Source of the DNA: Deinococcales bacterium
GTDB lineage: Bacteria; Deinococcota; Deinococci; Deinococcales; JAAFIG01
Assembly (NCBI GenBank): GCA_025352125.1
Contig: JANXTZ010000011.1
Coordinates: forward strand, 62,001 to 126,000
Length of the DNA: 64,000 nt
Reading direction: 5' to 3'
The notes beneath the pieces were generated by a model, which was not told the DNA's origin, searched no databases, and was given only the letters and a program-made list of their open reading frames with translations. The position numbers and the translations under genes were made by a program. Every line of letters begins with the position of its first letter. The stretch's first letter is position 1. Positions 33,842 to 41,022 of the stretch are shown in pieces.

Positions 33842-33851
33842 AAATACAATT

Positions 33852-34322
33852 ATGGTTTACGATTCGCAACTCACGCCCGACGAAGCCGACATTGCCATTT
33901 TGCGCGAGCTTCAACTCGATGCCAGAATTTCTTACTCCGAACTTGCCAGACGCATCGGTAGAAGCACACCAACCGTGATCGAACGCATTCGCAAACTCGA
34001 GGACGCGGGCATCATTGCTGGCTCGAGCATTCGACTCAACCTCGAGAAACTGGGTTTTGGTGTGACCGCGCTGATTGAAGTCAAAACCGACCCGATGCGT
34101 TACGAAAAAGTGCTCGAGTTCGCCCGAAACCGTGAGGAAATCCGTGAGTGTTATTTTGTGACCGGCGAGAGCAGTTTTGTCTCGAGGGTGATCTCGCCCA
34201 GCATCGCGCATTTGCAGGAATTGATTCAAACCTTTTCGATGTATGGCAGTACCCGAACCAGCGTGGTGCTCTCGAGTCCGATTATTAAAGATTTTTTTGA
34301 CCTCGAGAAGATCAAAAGTTGA
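33852..34322 (+). CDS. Lrp/AsnC-family transcriptional regulator
   Basis: 156 residues. Residues 10-60 hold the winged helix-turn-helix (ILRELQLDARISYSELARRIGRS, TVIERIRKLEDAGIIAG), and residues 75-150 the RAM/AsnC ligand-binding domain (VTALIEVKTDP, IRECYFVTGESSFV). In other bacteria the Lrp-type gene divergent from ald activates ald when alanine is present. That role is inferred here from position and the palindrome between the genes. The start is the first ATG; a TACAAT hexamer ends only one base before it, too close for a normal leaderless start, so the promoter is unclear. Confidence 0.88.
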   Translation: MVYDSQLTPDEADIAILRELQLDARISYSELARRIGRSTPTVIERIRKLEDAGIIAGSSIRLNLEKLGFGVTALIEVKTDPMRYEKVLEFARNREEIRECYFVTGESSFVSRVISPSIAHLQELIQTFSMYGSTRTSVVLSSPIIKDFFDLEKIKS

Positions 34323-34369
34323 AGCTCGAGCAATTTGGCGAAAGTCAAATTTTACCCTACAATATAAGC

Positions 34370-34606
34370 ATGACAATGCTTCAAGTTTCGGCTAAAAATA
34401 TCGCAGCACTCGACCAAATTCGAGTTCTGCGCGGTATTTCGACTCGAAATAAAACTCTAGAAATTATTTTGGCAGAGGTGCTTGATGCAAACCTTGAAGT
34501 GCTCGAGCCAAGTGATTTAAAACGAATCAATAAACGGATCAAAAAAACCGAATCGGAAACGAAAATCAGCCTGGAAGACGTCGAGAAGATGCTTGGAATA
34601 AAGTGA
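34370..34606 (+). CDS. Antitoxin of a RelE/ParE-type module
   Basis: 78 residues, highly charged, ending in ISLEDVEKMLGIK. It lies directly before and overlaps (GTGA) a RelE-like toxin gene, the classical antitoxin position. The N-terminus (MLQVSAKNIAALDQIRVLRGIS) could form a dimerising DNA-binding domain, but no named antitoxin family is certain. TACAAT, then ATAAGC, then the ATG at 34370: a leaderless promoter. Base composition is more A/T-rich than the neighbours and CTCGAG is rare, consistent with acquisition by transfer. Confidence 0.7.
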   Translation: MTMLQVSAKNIAALDQIRVLRGISTRNKTLEIILAEVLDANLEVLEPSDLKRINKRIKKTESETKISLEDVEKMLGIK

Positions 34607-34887
34607 TTGAAGCAGTTCAATTTAGCAATGCAGCCCTGAAGGATTTACGGCGTCTCGATCAGCAAATTGCAGTCAAAATTGTCCAGGCTTTGCGGGTTTA
34701 TCTGGAAACAGAAGTTGGGGATGTTAAAGGCTTAAAGGGCACGTCGAAACCAGCCTTCCGTCTGCGGGTTGGCGATTACAGAATTGTCTTTGTCATGGTG
34801 AACGAGCACCCATTGATTATTGAAGTTGTTGAAATCATCAAACGTGGCGATGCGTACAAGAAAAAATCGAAAAAACGATTGAAATAA
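34603..34887 (+). CDS. RelE/ParE-family toxin
   Basis: 94 residues. KDLRRLDQQIAVKIVQALRVYL, LKGTSKPAFRLRVGDYRIVFVM and EVVEIIKRGDAYKK follow the RelE/ParE fold from first helix to last strand; RLRVGDYRIVF with its arginines is the most diagnostic part. RelE proteins cut mRNA on the ribosome, ParE proteins poison gyrase; the RVGDYR form favours RelE. Start GTG at 34603 overlaps the antitoxin stop by three bases, so translation is coupled. The tail is very basic (KKKSKKRLK). Confidence 0.88.
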   Translation: MIEAVQFSNAALKDLRRLDQQIAVKIVQALRVYLETEVGDVKGLKGTSKPAFRLRVGDYRIVFVMVNEHPLIIEVVEIIKRGDAYKKKSKKRLK

Positions 34888-34895
34888 TTTTTTGT

Positions 34896-35786
34896 TCACT
34901 GCCAAGCCCGAACCACTTTCAACCTAGTCCCGTCCCCTTCAACCACCGCTACCAACTGCCCTGCTAGCGTCAAGACAACCAACCCGACAGCGTCGTGCTC
35001 GAGTTTCTTGCCATCTCGAATATCTTTGGCTTGTTTGGCTGAAATTTCAGTTCGTGGCATCTCGAGCGCGTCCAAGTCAGGAATTGGGCTGGAGGTTCGT
35101 AAATCTTTGAGTTCCAGAGCCTGCTCGAGTCTAAACTTTCCAACCCGAGTCCGAATCAAACCCGACAAGTGCGCGGGAACGTTCAGCGCCTCGCCAACAT
35201 CCCGCGCCAAACTTCGCAGGTACGTGCCGCTCGAGACTGAAGCGAACACCAAAAGTGTTGGAAAATTGCCCAAAGGCGTTGGTAGCGGATGCGGAATCCC
35301 TTCGGTCACAGCCTCAAGATTCTTACCAAATTTCAGAAGCTCGAGTTTGTGAATCGTGACGTTTCTAGGCTCAAGTTTGACCTCTTTGCCCGCCCGCGCC
35401 AGGTCGTAGGCGCGTTCGCCGCCCACATGAATTGCGCTGTAAATCGGCGGCATTTGTTGTTGTGCGCCCACAGACTTCTCGAGCGCGGTTTTGATTTGTT
35501 CACCCGAGAATTCTGGAACTTCTTCTTGCTCGAGAATCGGACCTTCAGCGTCCAGTGTCGGTGTACTCGCGCCCAAACTGATGAACGCCAAATAATCTTT
35601 GGAATCTGCGGTCATGAACTGCACCAGTTTGGTGCTTGAGTCCGTGGCAAGCACCAACACCCCAGTCGCAAGCGGGTCAAGCGTGCCCGTATGCCCAACA
35701 CTTTTCGTGTCAAGTTGCTTGCGGGCTATCGCCACCGCGTCAAACGAAGTCTTGCCGAGTGGCTTGTTGACGATATAAATACCCAT
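34896..35786 (-). CDS. truB: tRNA pseudouridine-55 synthase
   Basis: 296 residues; makes pseudouridine 55 in the T-loop of tRNAs. The catalytic GHTGTLDPLATGVL is at residues 31-44 with the nucleophilic Asp37; VNKPLGKTSFDAV at the start, QMPPIYSAIHVGGERAYDLARAG, and SSGTYLRSLARDVGEAL complete the signature. The C-terminal PUA-like tail (from about 235, SAKQAKDIRDGKKL) is present. It is convergent with the toxin gene, nine bases away. No ribosome binding site or hexamer is obvious. Confidence 0.95.
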   Translation of the reverse strand: MGIYIVNKPLGKTSFDAVAIARKQLDTKSVGHTGTLDPLATGVLVLATDSSTKLVQFMTADSKDYLAFISLGASTPTLDAEGPILEQEEVPEFSGEQIKTALEKSVGAQQQMPPIYSAIHVGGERAYDLARAGKEVKLEPRNVTIHKLELLKFGKNLEAVTEGIPHPLPTPLGNFPTLLVFASVSSGTYLRSLARDVGEALNVPAHLSGLIRTRVGKFRLEQALELKDLRTSSPIPDLDALEMPRTEISAKQAKDIRDGKKLEHDAVGLVVLTLAGQLVAVVEGDGTRLKVVRAWQ

Positions 35787-35825
35787 AACCGCATCCTGTC
35801 ATGCTTTGGTTTGTGTTGCAAATTT

Positions 35826-35856
35826 TAGGCGCGAGGCGTGCCTCGCCTTGCCTGTA
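35826..35856. repeat. Degenerate REP palindrome just downstream of the transposase gene
   Basis: TAGG, then GCGAGGC-GT-GCCTCGC, then CCTGTA: the core seven-base arms pair perfectly and the outer TAGG/CCTGTA part recalls the GTAGGGG/CCCCTAC ends of the other copies. It stands 13 bases beyond the transposase stop codon. Confidence 0.5.
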
Positions 35857-35868
35857 TACGTTCGAGAG

Positions 35869-36480
35869 TTATCTATTTTCTTTGTCTGTTGCCCAATTTG
35901 CAGTATTATTCTCAATGTACTTTCTGGTTCGCTCAAGTTCAGCTTCATTGCGAATAATGCGATCATGAAACCCGCGTTGCCAAATGGTTAAACCCTGAAC
36001 ACCTCGAGCTTGATTGACGCGTTTCGACGCGGCTGCTTTGATTGAGCCAACAATTGCGCCTAAAGAACCTTTTGCAGTGCCTTTTGGCATTGTGCTTGTG
36101 GGATTTTCTTGAGGGCGAGAATTGTTAGAATCATTGTCCTGTAGGGGCGAGACGCGTCTCGCCCCTACGTTTGTTGATTCGCCTGGGTTGACTAAAACGG
36201 TGTTTGTTGATTCGTTTGAGTTGACCAAAACGATGATCGCATGAATGTGATTTGGCATGATTACAAAGGCATCCAACACAACATTCGGTCTCAATTCCCG
36301 AGTTTGATTCCATTCCTCGAGAATAATTGTTCCAACTTCATTCAGTACCATTTCATCGTTCTGAATTTCACCAAACCAATGTTCGCGTTTCCAAGCGCAA
36401 ACTGTGACGTGATACGCGTTGTTAGACGCGTAATCAAAGTTTTTGAATCGGGTACTTTGACGGTGGTATTTCTCGAGCAT
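35869..36480 (-). CDS. REP-associated tyrosine transposase (RAYT)
   Basis: 203 residues of the Y1_Tnp / IS200-like family. The HUH motif is in FVIMPNHIHAIIVL, the attacking tyrosine probably in RTRKYIENN near the end, and IWQRGFHDRIIRNEAE is typical of RAYTs. These enzymes recognise and cut REP hairpins with GTAG. Between motif and tyrosine lies an extra 45-residue stretch made of a 33-base tandem repeat (VNSNESTN / VNPGESTN) and a complete REP palindrome translated as VGARRVSPLQ. The frame remains open. The ATG at 36480 is two bases after the MoxR gene's stop, so it may be coupled to that operon. CTCGAG copies are few and near the ends. Confidence 0.9.
   Translation of the reverse strand: MLEKYHRQSTRFKNFDYASNNAYHVTVCAWKREHWFGEIQNDEMVLNEVGTIILEEWNQTRELRPNVVLDAFVIMPNHIHAIIVLVNSNESTNTVLVNPGESTNVGARRVSPLQDNDSNNSRPQENPTSTMPKGTAKGSLGAIVGSIKAAASKRVNQARGVQGLTIWQRGFHDRIIRNEAELERTRKYIENNTANWATDKENR
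36141..36168. repeat. REP palindrome 3, inside the transposase gene
   Basis: GTAGGGGCGAGACG followed directly by CGTCTCGCCCCTAC, a perfect 28-base palindrome, with GTCCT before it as in REP 1. It is in frame in the transposase gene. Confidence 0.9.
36170..36235. repeat. 33-base tandem duplication inside the transposase gene
   Basis: Two units, 36170-36202 and 36203-36235, agree at 27 of 33 positions (TTTGTTGATTCG, then GTTGAC, AAAACG, TG). They adjoin REP 3 and keep the frame, coding for the repeats VNPGESTN and VNSNESTN. Confidence 0.85.
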
Positions 36481-36482
36481 TA

Positions 36483-37562
36483 CTAACTCAATTCTCGACA
36501 AGCTCGGTAAATATCTTTCCAACCGTCGCGTTCTTTGACCACCGTCTCGAGGTACTCGAGCCAGACCACACGGTCTTGCACGGGGTCTTTGATGACCGCG
36601 CCAATGAGTCCTGCGGCAACATCATTGGCTCGCATCGTGCCGTCACCAAAATGCGCGGCGAGCGATAAGCCCTGGTTCATGACCGAAATCGCCTCGGCGG
36701 TGCTCATCGTGCCGGTCGGGGTTTTCAGTTTGGTCTTGCCATCAGAAGTCACACCGTCGCGCAACTCGCGGAACACGGTCACAACGCGGCGGATCTCCTC
36801 CAAAGCAGGTGGCAGTGCTGGTATCTCGAGGGCGCGACCCAGTGATGCAACCCTTGTTTGGACAATGTTTACCTCGTCCTCGATGCTATCTGGCACTGGT
36901 AAAACCACGGTGTTGAAGCGGCGTTTCAGGGCGCTCGAGAGTTCGTTCACACCCTTGTCGCGGTTGTTGGCGGTGGCGATCAAATTAAAACCTTTGACCG
37001 CCTGCGCCTCGAGTCCAAGCTCTGGTATTGGCAAGGTTTTTTCGGACAGAATGGTAATCAGTGTGTCTTGAACGTCGGCTGGAATCCGCGTCAGTTCCTC
37101 GAGTCTGGCAATTTTGCCTTGGCGCATGGCTTTGACCACTGGGCTTTCGACCAAGGCGGCGCTCGAGGGTCCGTCTTTGAGTAACAATGCGTAATTCCAG
37201 CCGTATCGAATGCTTTCCTCACTCGTGCCTGCCGTGCCTTGCACCAGCATGGTGCTGTCACCCGAGATCGCCGCCGAAAGGTGCTCGCTGACCCAACTTT
37301 TTGCTGTGCCTGGCACGCCCAACAGCAGCAATGCGCGGTCTGTCGCCAGGGTTGCCACGGCAATCTGCATCAATCTTGAACTGCCAACATATTTGGGCGC
37401 AATCTCCACGCCATTCTCGAGTTTGCCACCCATCAGGTACGTCAAGACCGCCCAGGGCGAGAGTTTCCACATTGGCGGTTTTTGTTTGGTATCAAACTTT
37501 GCCAGTGCCTCGAGTTCATGGGCGAATTGATTTTCGGCGTGTTGGCGTTGGACTTCGCTCAT
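36483..37562 (-). CDS. MoxR-type AAA+ ATPase
   Basis: 359 residues. GVPGTAKSWVSEHLSAAI is the Walker A region (about residues 83-100), LEELTRIPADVQDTLITILSEK holds the Walker B/sensor area, and NLIATANNRDKGVNELSSALKRRF the sensor 1 and arginine finger. MoxR proteins are chaperone-like ATPases that normally act with a von Willebrand A protein. AGGAG precedes the ATG at 37562. It is the third gene of an operon with the SWIM and DUF5691 genes (three bases from the latter). The vWA and DUF5682 genes often found with this trio are not seen; a transposase gene follows instead. Confidence 0.88.
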   Translation of the reverse strand: MSEVQRQHAENQFAHELEALAKFDTKQKPPMWKLSPWAVLTYLMGGKLENGVEIAPKYVGSSRLMQIAVATLATDRALLLLGVPGTAKSWVSEHLSAAISGDSTMLVQGTAGTSEESIRYGWNYALLLKDGPSSAALVESPVVKAMRQGKIARLEELTRIPADVQDTLITILSEKTLPIPELGLEAQAVKGFNLIATANNRDKGVNELSSALKRRFNTVVLPVPDSIEDEVNIVQTRVASLGRALEIPALPPALEEIRRVVTVFRELRDGVTSDGKTKLKTPTGTMSTAEAISVMNQGLSLAAHFGDGTMRANDVAAGLIGAVIKDPVQDRVVWLEYLETVVKERDGWKDIYRACRELS

Positions 37563-37564
37563 GG

Positions 37565-39115
37565 TTATTCTCCTGTGAAAGCGTTTTGGAGTTTGATTCG
37601 GAATCTCAGTGTCTCGAGGGTTGCGTCGAGGTTTTCAAAATTGTTTTTGAGGTTGAGCGTGCCAAGAACCTCGAGCGCCACGTTTGCGTCCATTTTTTGG
37701 CTGTATATTCGCAAGTGGGCTTGCAGTCGGTAATCGCCCGAATTGTACTTGTTCAGCTCGGCTTCGGTTTTTTGGTCGCGATCTTTAAAATAGTGTTTGA
37801 CCCGCTCACAAATTCCACGGGTCAGTTCAGCGCTCCAATTCTCAAAACTTGTTGCCAGATAATAAGGACTTTCGTCGTGCTCGAGTGGTGGGTTTGGCAG
37901 TTTCAAACGCAGTAAAATAAAATTCTCGAGGTCAGTTTTGCTCAGCACAAACCCGTAATCGGAAAGTTGAAATTCGGCTTTGCCACTTTGTTTTAACGCG
38001 TCTGCCCAAGCCAGGTTGTAACGGTAGTGCTTTAAGCTCGAGCGCCACGCTTCAAGAATTAGCTTTTGGTATTCGTGTTTGTTGGTGGCGGCAACCAAAC
38101 TTGTGGGTGTCGCGTTCAAGCTTTTTTCCCAAAACGCAAGCGGTGTGATTTCAAGCATCTGTTTAAGCCAGAACGCTTTTTCCCCAATTTTTTGCCAGCT
38201 TGGTGGTTTGAGTTCGATTCCGTCGCGCTGCATGGATTTGTCGCAGCTTTCGGGTAGTGTCACCTCAAGTTTGGCGGGCGTGCCTTTTTTCAGTCCGAAC
38301 ATTCCAGCTTTGCCTTCGGGCGTAAATTGCAATAGCGGCATCACCCTAGCCTTCATGCGTTCCATCAAACTCGAGTCTGGGAGTCTGGTCAAGAGTTTGG
38401 CGGCGGTCTCCCTAACGTCTTTGCCCTTGTCGTCAAGCGCATTCTCGAGAAATGCCTCATCCTGCATTGAAAGGTTTACCTCGAGCGTGGAAATCAAATC
38501 GCCACGAATTTTGGCGGGTTCTTGCTTCCAGACCACCTCGAGTTTTTGCAGGGCAATCTGCGGGTCGGAACTTCGCAAGACGATCAAGTAATCTCGTCGT
38601 TGCGCGGGCAATCCCAAATCCCAAACGCTTTCATCTAAACGCGAGCCAGATACCCACGCGCCGTAGTCCAGATGTTTGGCAAGCCAAACCCCTCGAGCAC
38701 CCAAAACGGGCAGCATATGGTCGCGCAGGCTCGAGTCAACGTTTGCCTTGCGAATCAGTTGGTCTAAGAGTTCAAACGGTGCGCGAAGATTGGCGTTTTT
38801 GGCGAGCGCCAGGCATTCTGGCAGTTGTTCAGTTCGCGCATTCAGACACTCGAGCAACAAACTTTGTTGCGCTCGAGAAAGTGCTGAAAGTATTTCAGTC
38901 TCGGCTTGTTCAAGTTTTGGCTCGAGATTGGTGTCCGCTTGTCGCCCAGCCCTTTTGTACTGTGCCAACGTCACACTGGCACTGAGCAGCGCGGTTTCTG
39001 AGTGGCTGGTGTCAATCCCGCGCAAAAAAATTAATTCGGACAAATTTGGTTTTTGGCGTTCCGTGCCCAGCAGTGCACTCGAGATCAAGTTTTGCCAGGT
39101 GGTTGCAAGGCTCAT
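37565..39115 (-). CDS. DUF5691 family protein
   Basis: 516 residues, probably an all-helical HEAT-like solenoid. MSLATTWQNLISSALLGTERQ at the start and LGARGVWLAKHL, LRSSDPQIALQKLEVVWKQEPAKIRGDLI and KGKDVRETAAKLLTRLPDS are the conserved wording. The family always occurs beside SWIM zinc-finger and MoxR genes, as here. GGAGGAAAC precedes the ATG at 39115, and the start overlaps the stop of the SWIM gene by four bases. Its function is unknown; context suggests an adaptor in a MoxR-driven remodelling system. Confidence 0.82.
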   Translation of the reverse strand: MSLATTWQNLISSALLGTERQKPNLSELIFLRGIDTSHSETALLSASVTLAQYKRAGRQADTNLEPKLEQAETEILSALSRAQQSLLLECLNARTEQLPECLALAKNANLRAPFELLDQLIRKANVDSSLRDHMLPVLGARGVWLAKHLDYGAWVSGSRLDESVWDLGLPAQRRDYLIVLRSSDPQIALQKLEVVWKQEPAKIRGDLISTLEVNLSMQDEAFLENALDDKGKDVRETAAKLLTRLPDSSLMERMKARVMPLLQFTPEGKAGMFGLKKGTPAKLEVTLPESCDKSMQRDGIELKPPSWQKIGEKAFWLKQMLEITPLAFWEKSLNATPTSLVAATNKHEYQKLILEAWRSSLKHYRYNLAWADALKQSGKAEFQLSDYGFVLSKTDLENFILLRLKLPNPPLEHDESPYYLATSFENWSAELTRGICERVKHYFKDRDQKTEAELNKYNSGDYRLQAHLRIYSQKMDANVALEVLGTLNLKNNFENLDATLETLRFRIKLQNAFTGE

Positions 39116-40449
39116 GTTTCCTCCGAGGTGTGGCTCTGAACAAAAATTCCGTCTCCCGAGTGGATCAAGAGCGGTAAGAGTGTTTGACCGTCAAATTCGC
39201 CAAAAACCGTGATTGGATGCCCGCCAGAAATCGCCAGCAAGTTTGGAATCTGGGCGTAACTTGGATGCAAGGGAATAATCTGATTGCTCGGGTCGCGTAA
39301 AACCCAGATTTCAGCCATTTTGTCTGGAATCAAACTCGAGATGGTCACAGGAATTCGTTCCAGCCAAGGTTGAGTCGCAATTGCAGCCGCATATTGCTCG
39401 AGCATGGTTTCAAAATCTACCAAGCCCTCAAGTTTTTTGGTCACATGCTCGAGTTCACGTTCGGCTTTTTTGATCACAGCTCGGGTTGGATGGTTGCTCG
39501 GAAAGTACACCAATTCACCAGCCAAAACGCTGCCAGCCTCGAGAATGCGTTCAAATGGTAGATTGCCGTGCGTGAAATCGAGCAACATGGCGTATTGCCC
39601 AGACTTCGCGCCCCGCAACCATGTGCGGCGCACGCGCAAACGATCCAGGATGCCTTCGACAATTCCCAGCACATGCCAAGAGTCTTCAATGCCTGTTTGC
39701 TCGAGTAATTCGTCTTGGCTTTGGGTAAAACCTATCGCGGTTCGCACGTCTGCTTGAACACTTTCGGGCAACCTTTCAATCCTCGAGTACGCCTCACAGA
39801 GCAAGTGAATTTTCCCCAATCGCTCGAGAAGTCGCTCCGCCCAGCCTTCACCACTGCTGGCAATGCCCCCCAGCTCGCGCACCATTCGCGCCGCGCCTGG
39901 GGCTTGAGCATCAATCAACCTGGCAGCCACACCATCCCAAAACGAGTACTGTTTATTTTGAACGCTCGAGAGTCCAGTCCGCACCAAGTCGCGCAACCAA
40001 ACCGATAATTCCAAAAGACCAGCGTTAACTTTTTTGGCTCGGGCGGCAATGCGTTTCTCACTGGCTTTGGGGTCGGTGGCAACCTCAGCTTTTTTGGTTT
40101 CCTTGGCATCGCTGCGTTTAATCCGTCCCTCGAGCCACTCTGTGACCCAGGCGGGCGGCGTGTTCCCAGTGAAGGCTGCCGCGTCACTTTGCAGCAGCAA
40201 GAACAAACCCAAGCCGTGTTTGCACGGAAATTTTCGGCTCGGGCAAGAGCACTTAAAGGCTGGCTCGAGCGGATCAATTCTGGTCTGATACGGGTTTTTG
40301 CCACTTCCCTGGCACTCACCCCAAATGGCGGTGTCGGTTTTGCCCAAAGACCCCCAGTTTTTTTTGGCAGCCAAGCCTCGCCCTGCGCTGGCAGAACTCG
40401 AGTCTGGAGCGAGAGCCAAGATGCGTTCGGGAGTCCAAGATTCGCTCAT
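39112..40449 (-). CDS. SWIM zinc-finger protein
   Basis: 445 residues. FKCSCPSRKFPCKHGLGLFL at about residues 68-87 is a textbook SWIM finger (CxCx-n-CxH), a zinc module for binding nucleic acid or protein. Before it a short basic segment, after it a long helical region with no enzyme motif. It heads the operon with DUF5691 and MoxR. The start ATG at 40449 has no clear ribosome binding site, and the nearest TAAAAT lies 15 bases upstream. Confidence 0.85.
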   Translation of the reverse strand: MSESWTPERILALAPDSSSASAGRGLAAKKNWGSLGKTDTAIWGECQGSGKNPYQTRIDPLEPAFKCSCPSRKFPCKHGLGLFLLLQSDAAAFTGNTPPAWVTEWLEGRIKRSDAKETKKAEVATDPKASEKRIAARAKKVNAGLLELSVWLRDLVRTGLSSVQNKQYSFWDGVAARLIDAQAPGAARMVRELGGIASSGEGWAERLLERLGKIHLLCEAYSRIERLPESVQADVRTAIGFTQSQDELLEQTGIEDSWHVLGIVEGILDRLRVRRTWLRGAKSGQYAMLLDFTHGNLPFERILEAGSVLAGELVYFPSNHPTRAVIKKAERELEHVTKKLEGLVDFETMLEQYAAAIATQPWLERIPVTISSLIPDKMAEIWVLRDPSNQIIPLHPSYAQIPNLLAISGGHPITVFGEFDGQTLLPLLIHSGDGIFVQSHTSEET

Positions 40450-40645
40450 GATGGTTGCCGTGTCATTTTAACTTTTTTGTCGTGAACAACATTTGAGGCT
40501 CAGAGATACAGATGTTGCCGCAAAAAACTTTTCTTGTGACTTGAATACTTTACAGCACGTATGTGAACGGTAAATGCTTGTAAGGATTTTGTAAGTACCT
40601 GTGGATTACACTTTGCTCAGTCAAAGTTCTAAGGGGAGTCAACAA

Positions 40646-40828
40646 ATGCTTAAAAAATTTCTGATCGGACTGTTTTTACTGGGAATGTTGTGTGGTGCGG
40701 GTTCAATTAGTGCCAGCCCTTTTGGAGCACGTGTATCTGCATCTGAAGACGGTTCTCCAGCCGCAGCTTCAATGACGACAGATAGTCCAAAAGCCAAAGT
40801 TGTTATGTGCGGTGGCGGTTCCTGCTAA
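40646..40828 (+). CDS. Small secreted peptide ending in CGGGSC
   Basis: 60 residues. AAGGGGAG precedes the ATG at 40646. Residues 1-23 are a signal peptide (LKKFLIGLFLLGMLCGAGSISA) with a likely cleavage site after SISA, leaving about 37 residues, polar and Ala/Ser-rich, and ending in VVMCGGGSC. The final two cysteines, three glycines and a serine between them, could form a disulfide loop or be modified. I recognise no family. It has its own perfect terminator, so it is expressed alone. The next gene encodes a TPR-GGDEF protein. Confidence 0.65.
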   Translation: MLKKFLIGLFLLGMLCGAGSISASPFGARVSASEDGSPAAASMTTDSPKAKVVMCGGGSC

Positions 40829-40846
40829 AAACCCATAAACTTGCTG

Positions 40847-40882
40847 AACCAGGCTTTGCTTTGACCAAAGCCTGGTTTTTTG
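40847..40882 (+). terminator. Rho-independent terminator of the small peptide gene
   Basis: AACCAGGCTTTG and CAAAGCCTGGTT pair perfectly over twelve bases around CTTTGAC, followed by TTTTTGTG. Confidence 0.95.
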
Positions 40883-41022
40883 TGTTTTAATTTTTGATGC
40901 TCTTCATGATTCATAAAAGAGTTTTGGGTTAAATTGATATGACCTATTTAGATTTCAGATTTTAGGAAAATTTTCACTTTCAAGTCTGTTTGTAGAAAAA
41001 TACATGAGGGTCAAGTTTTATC

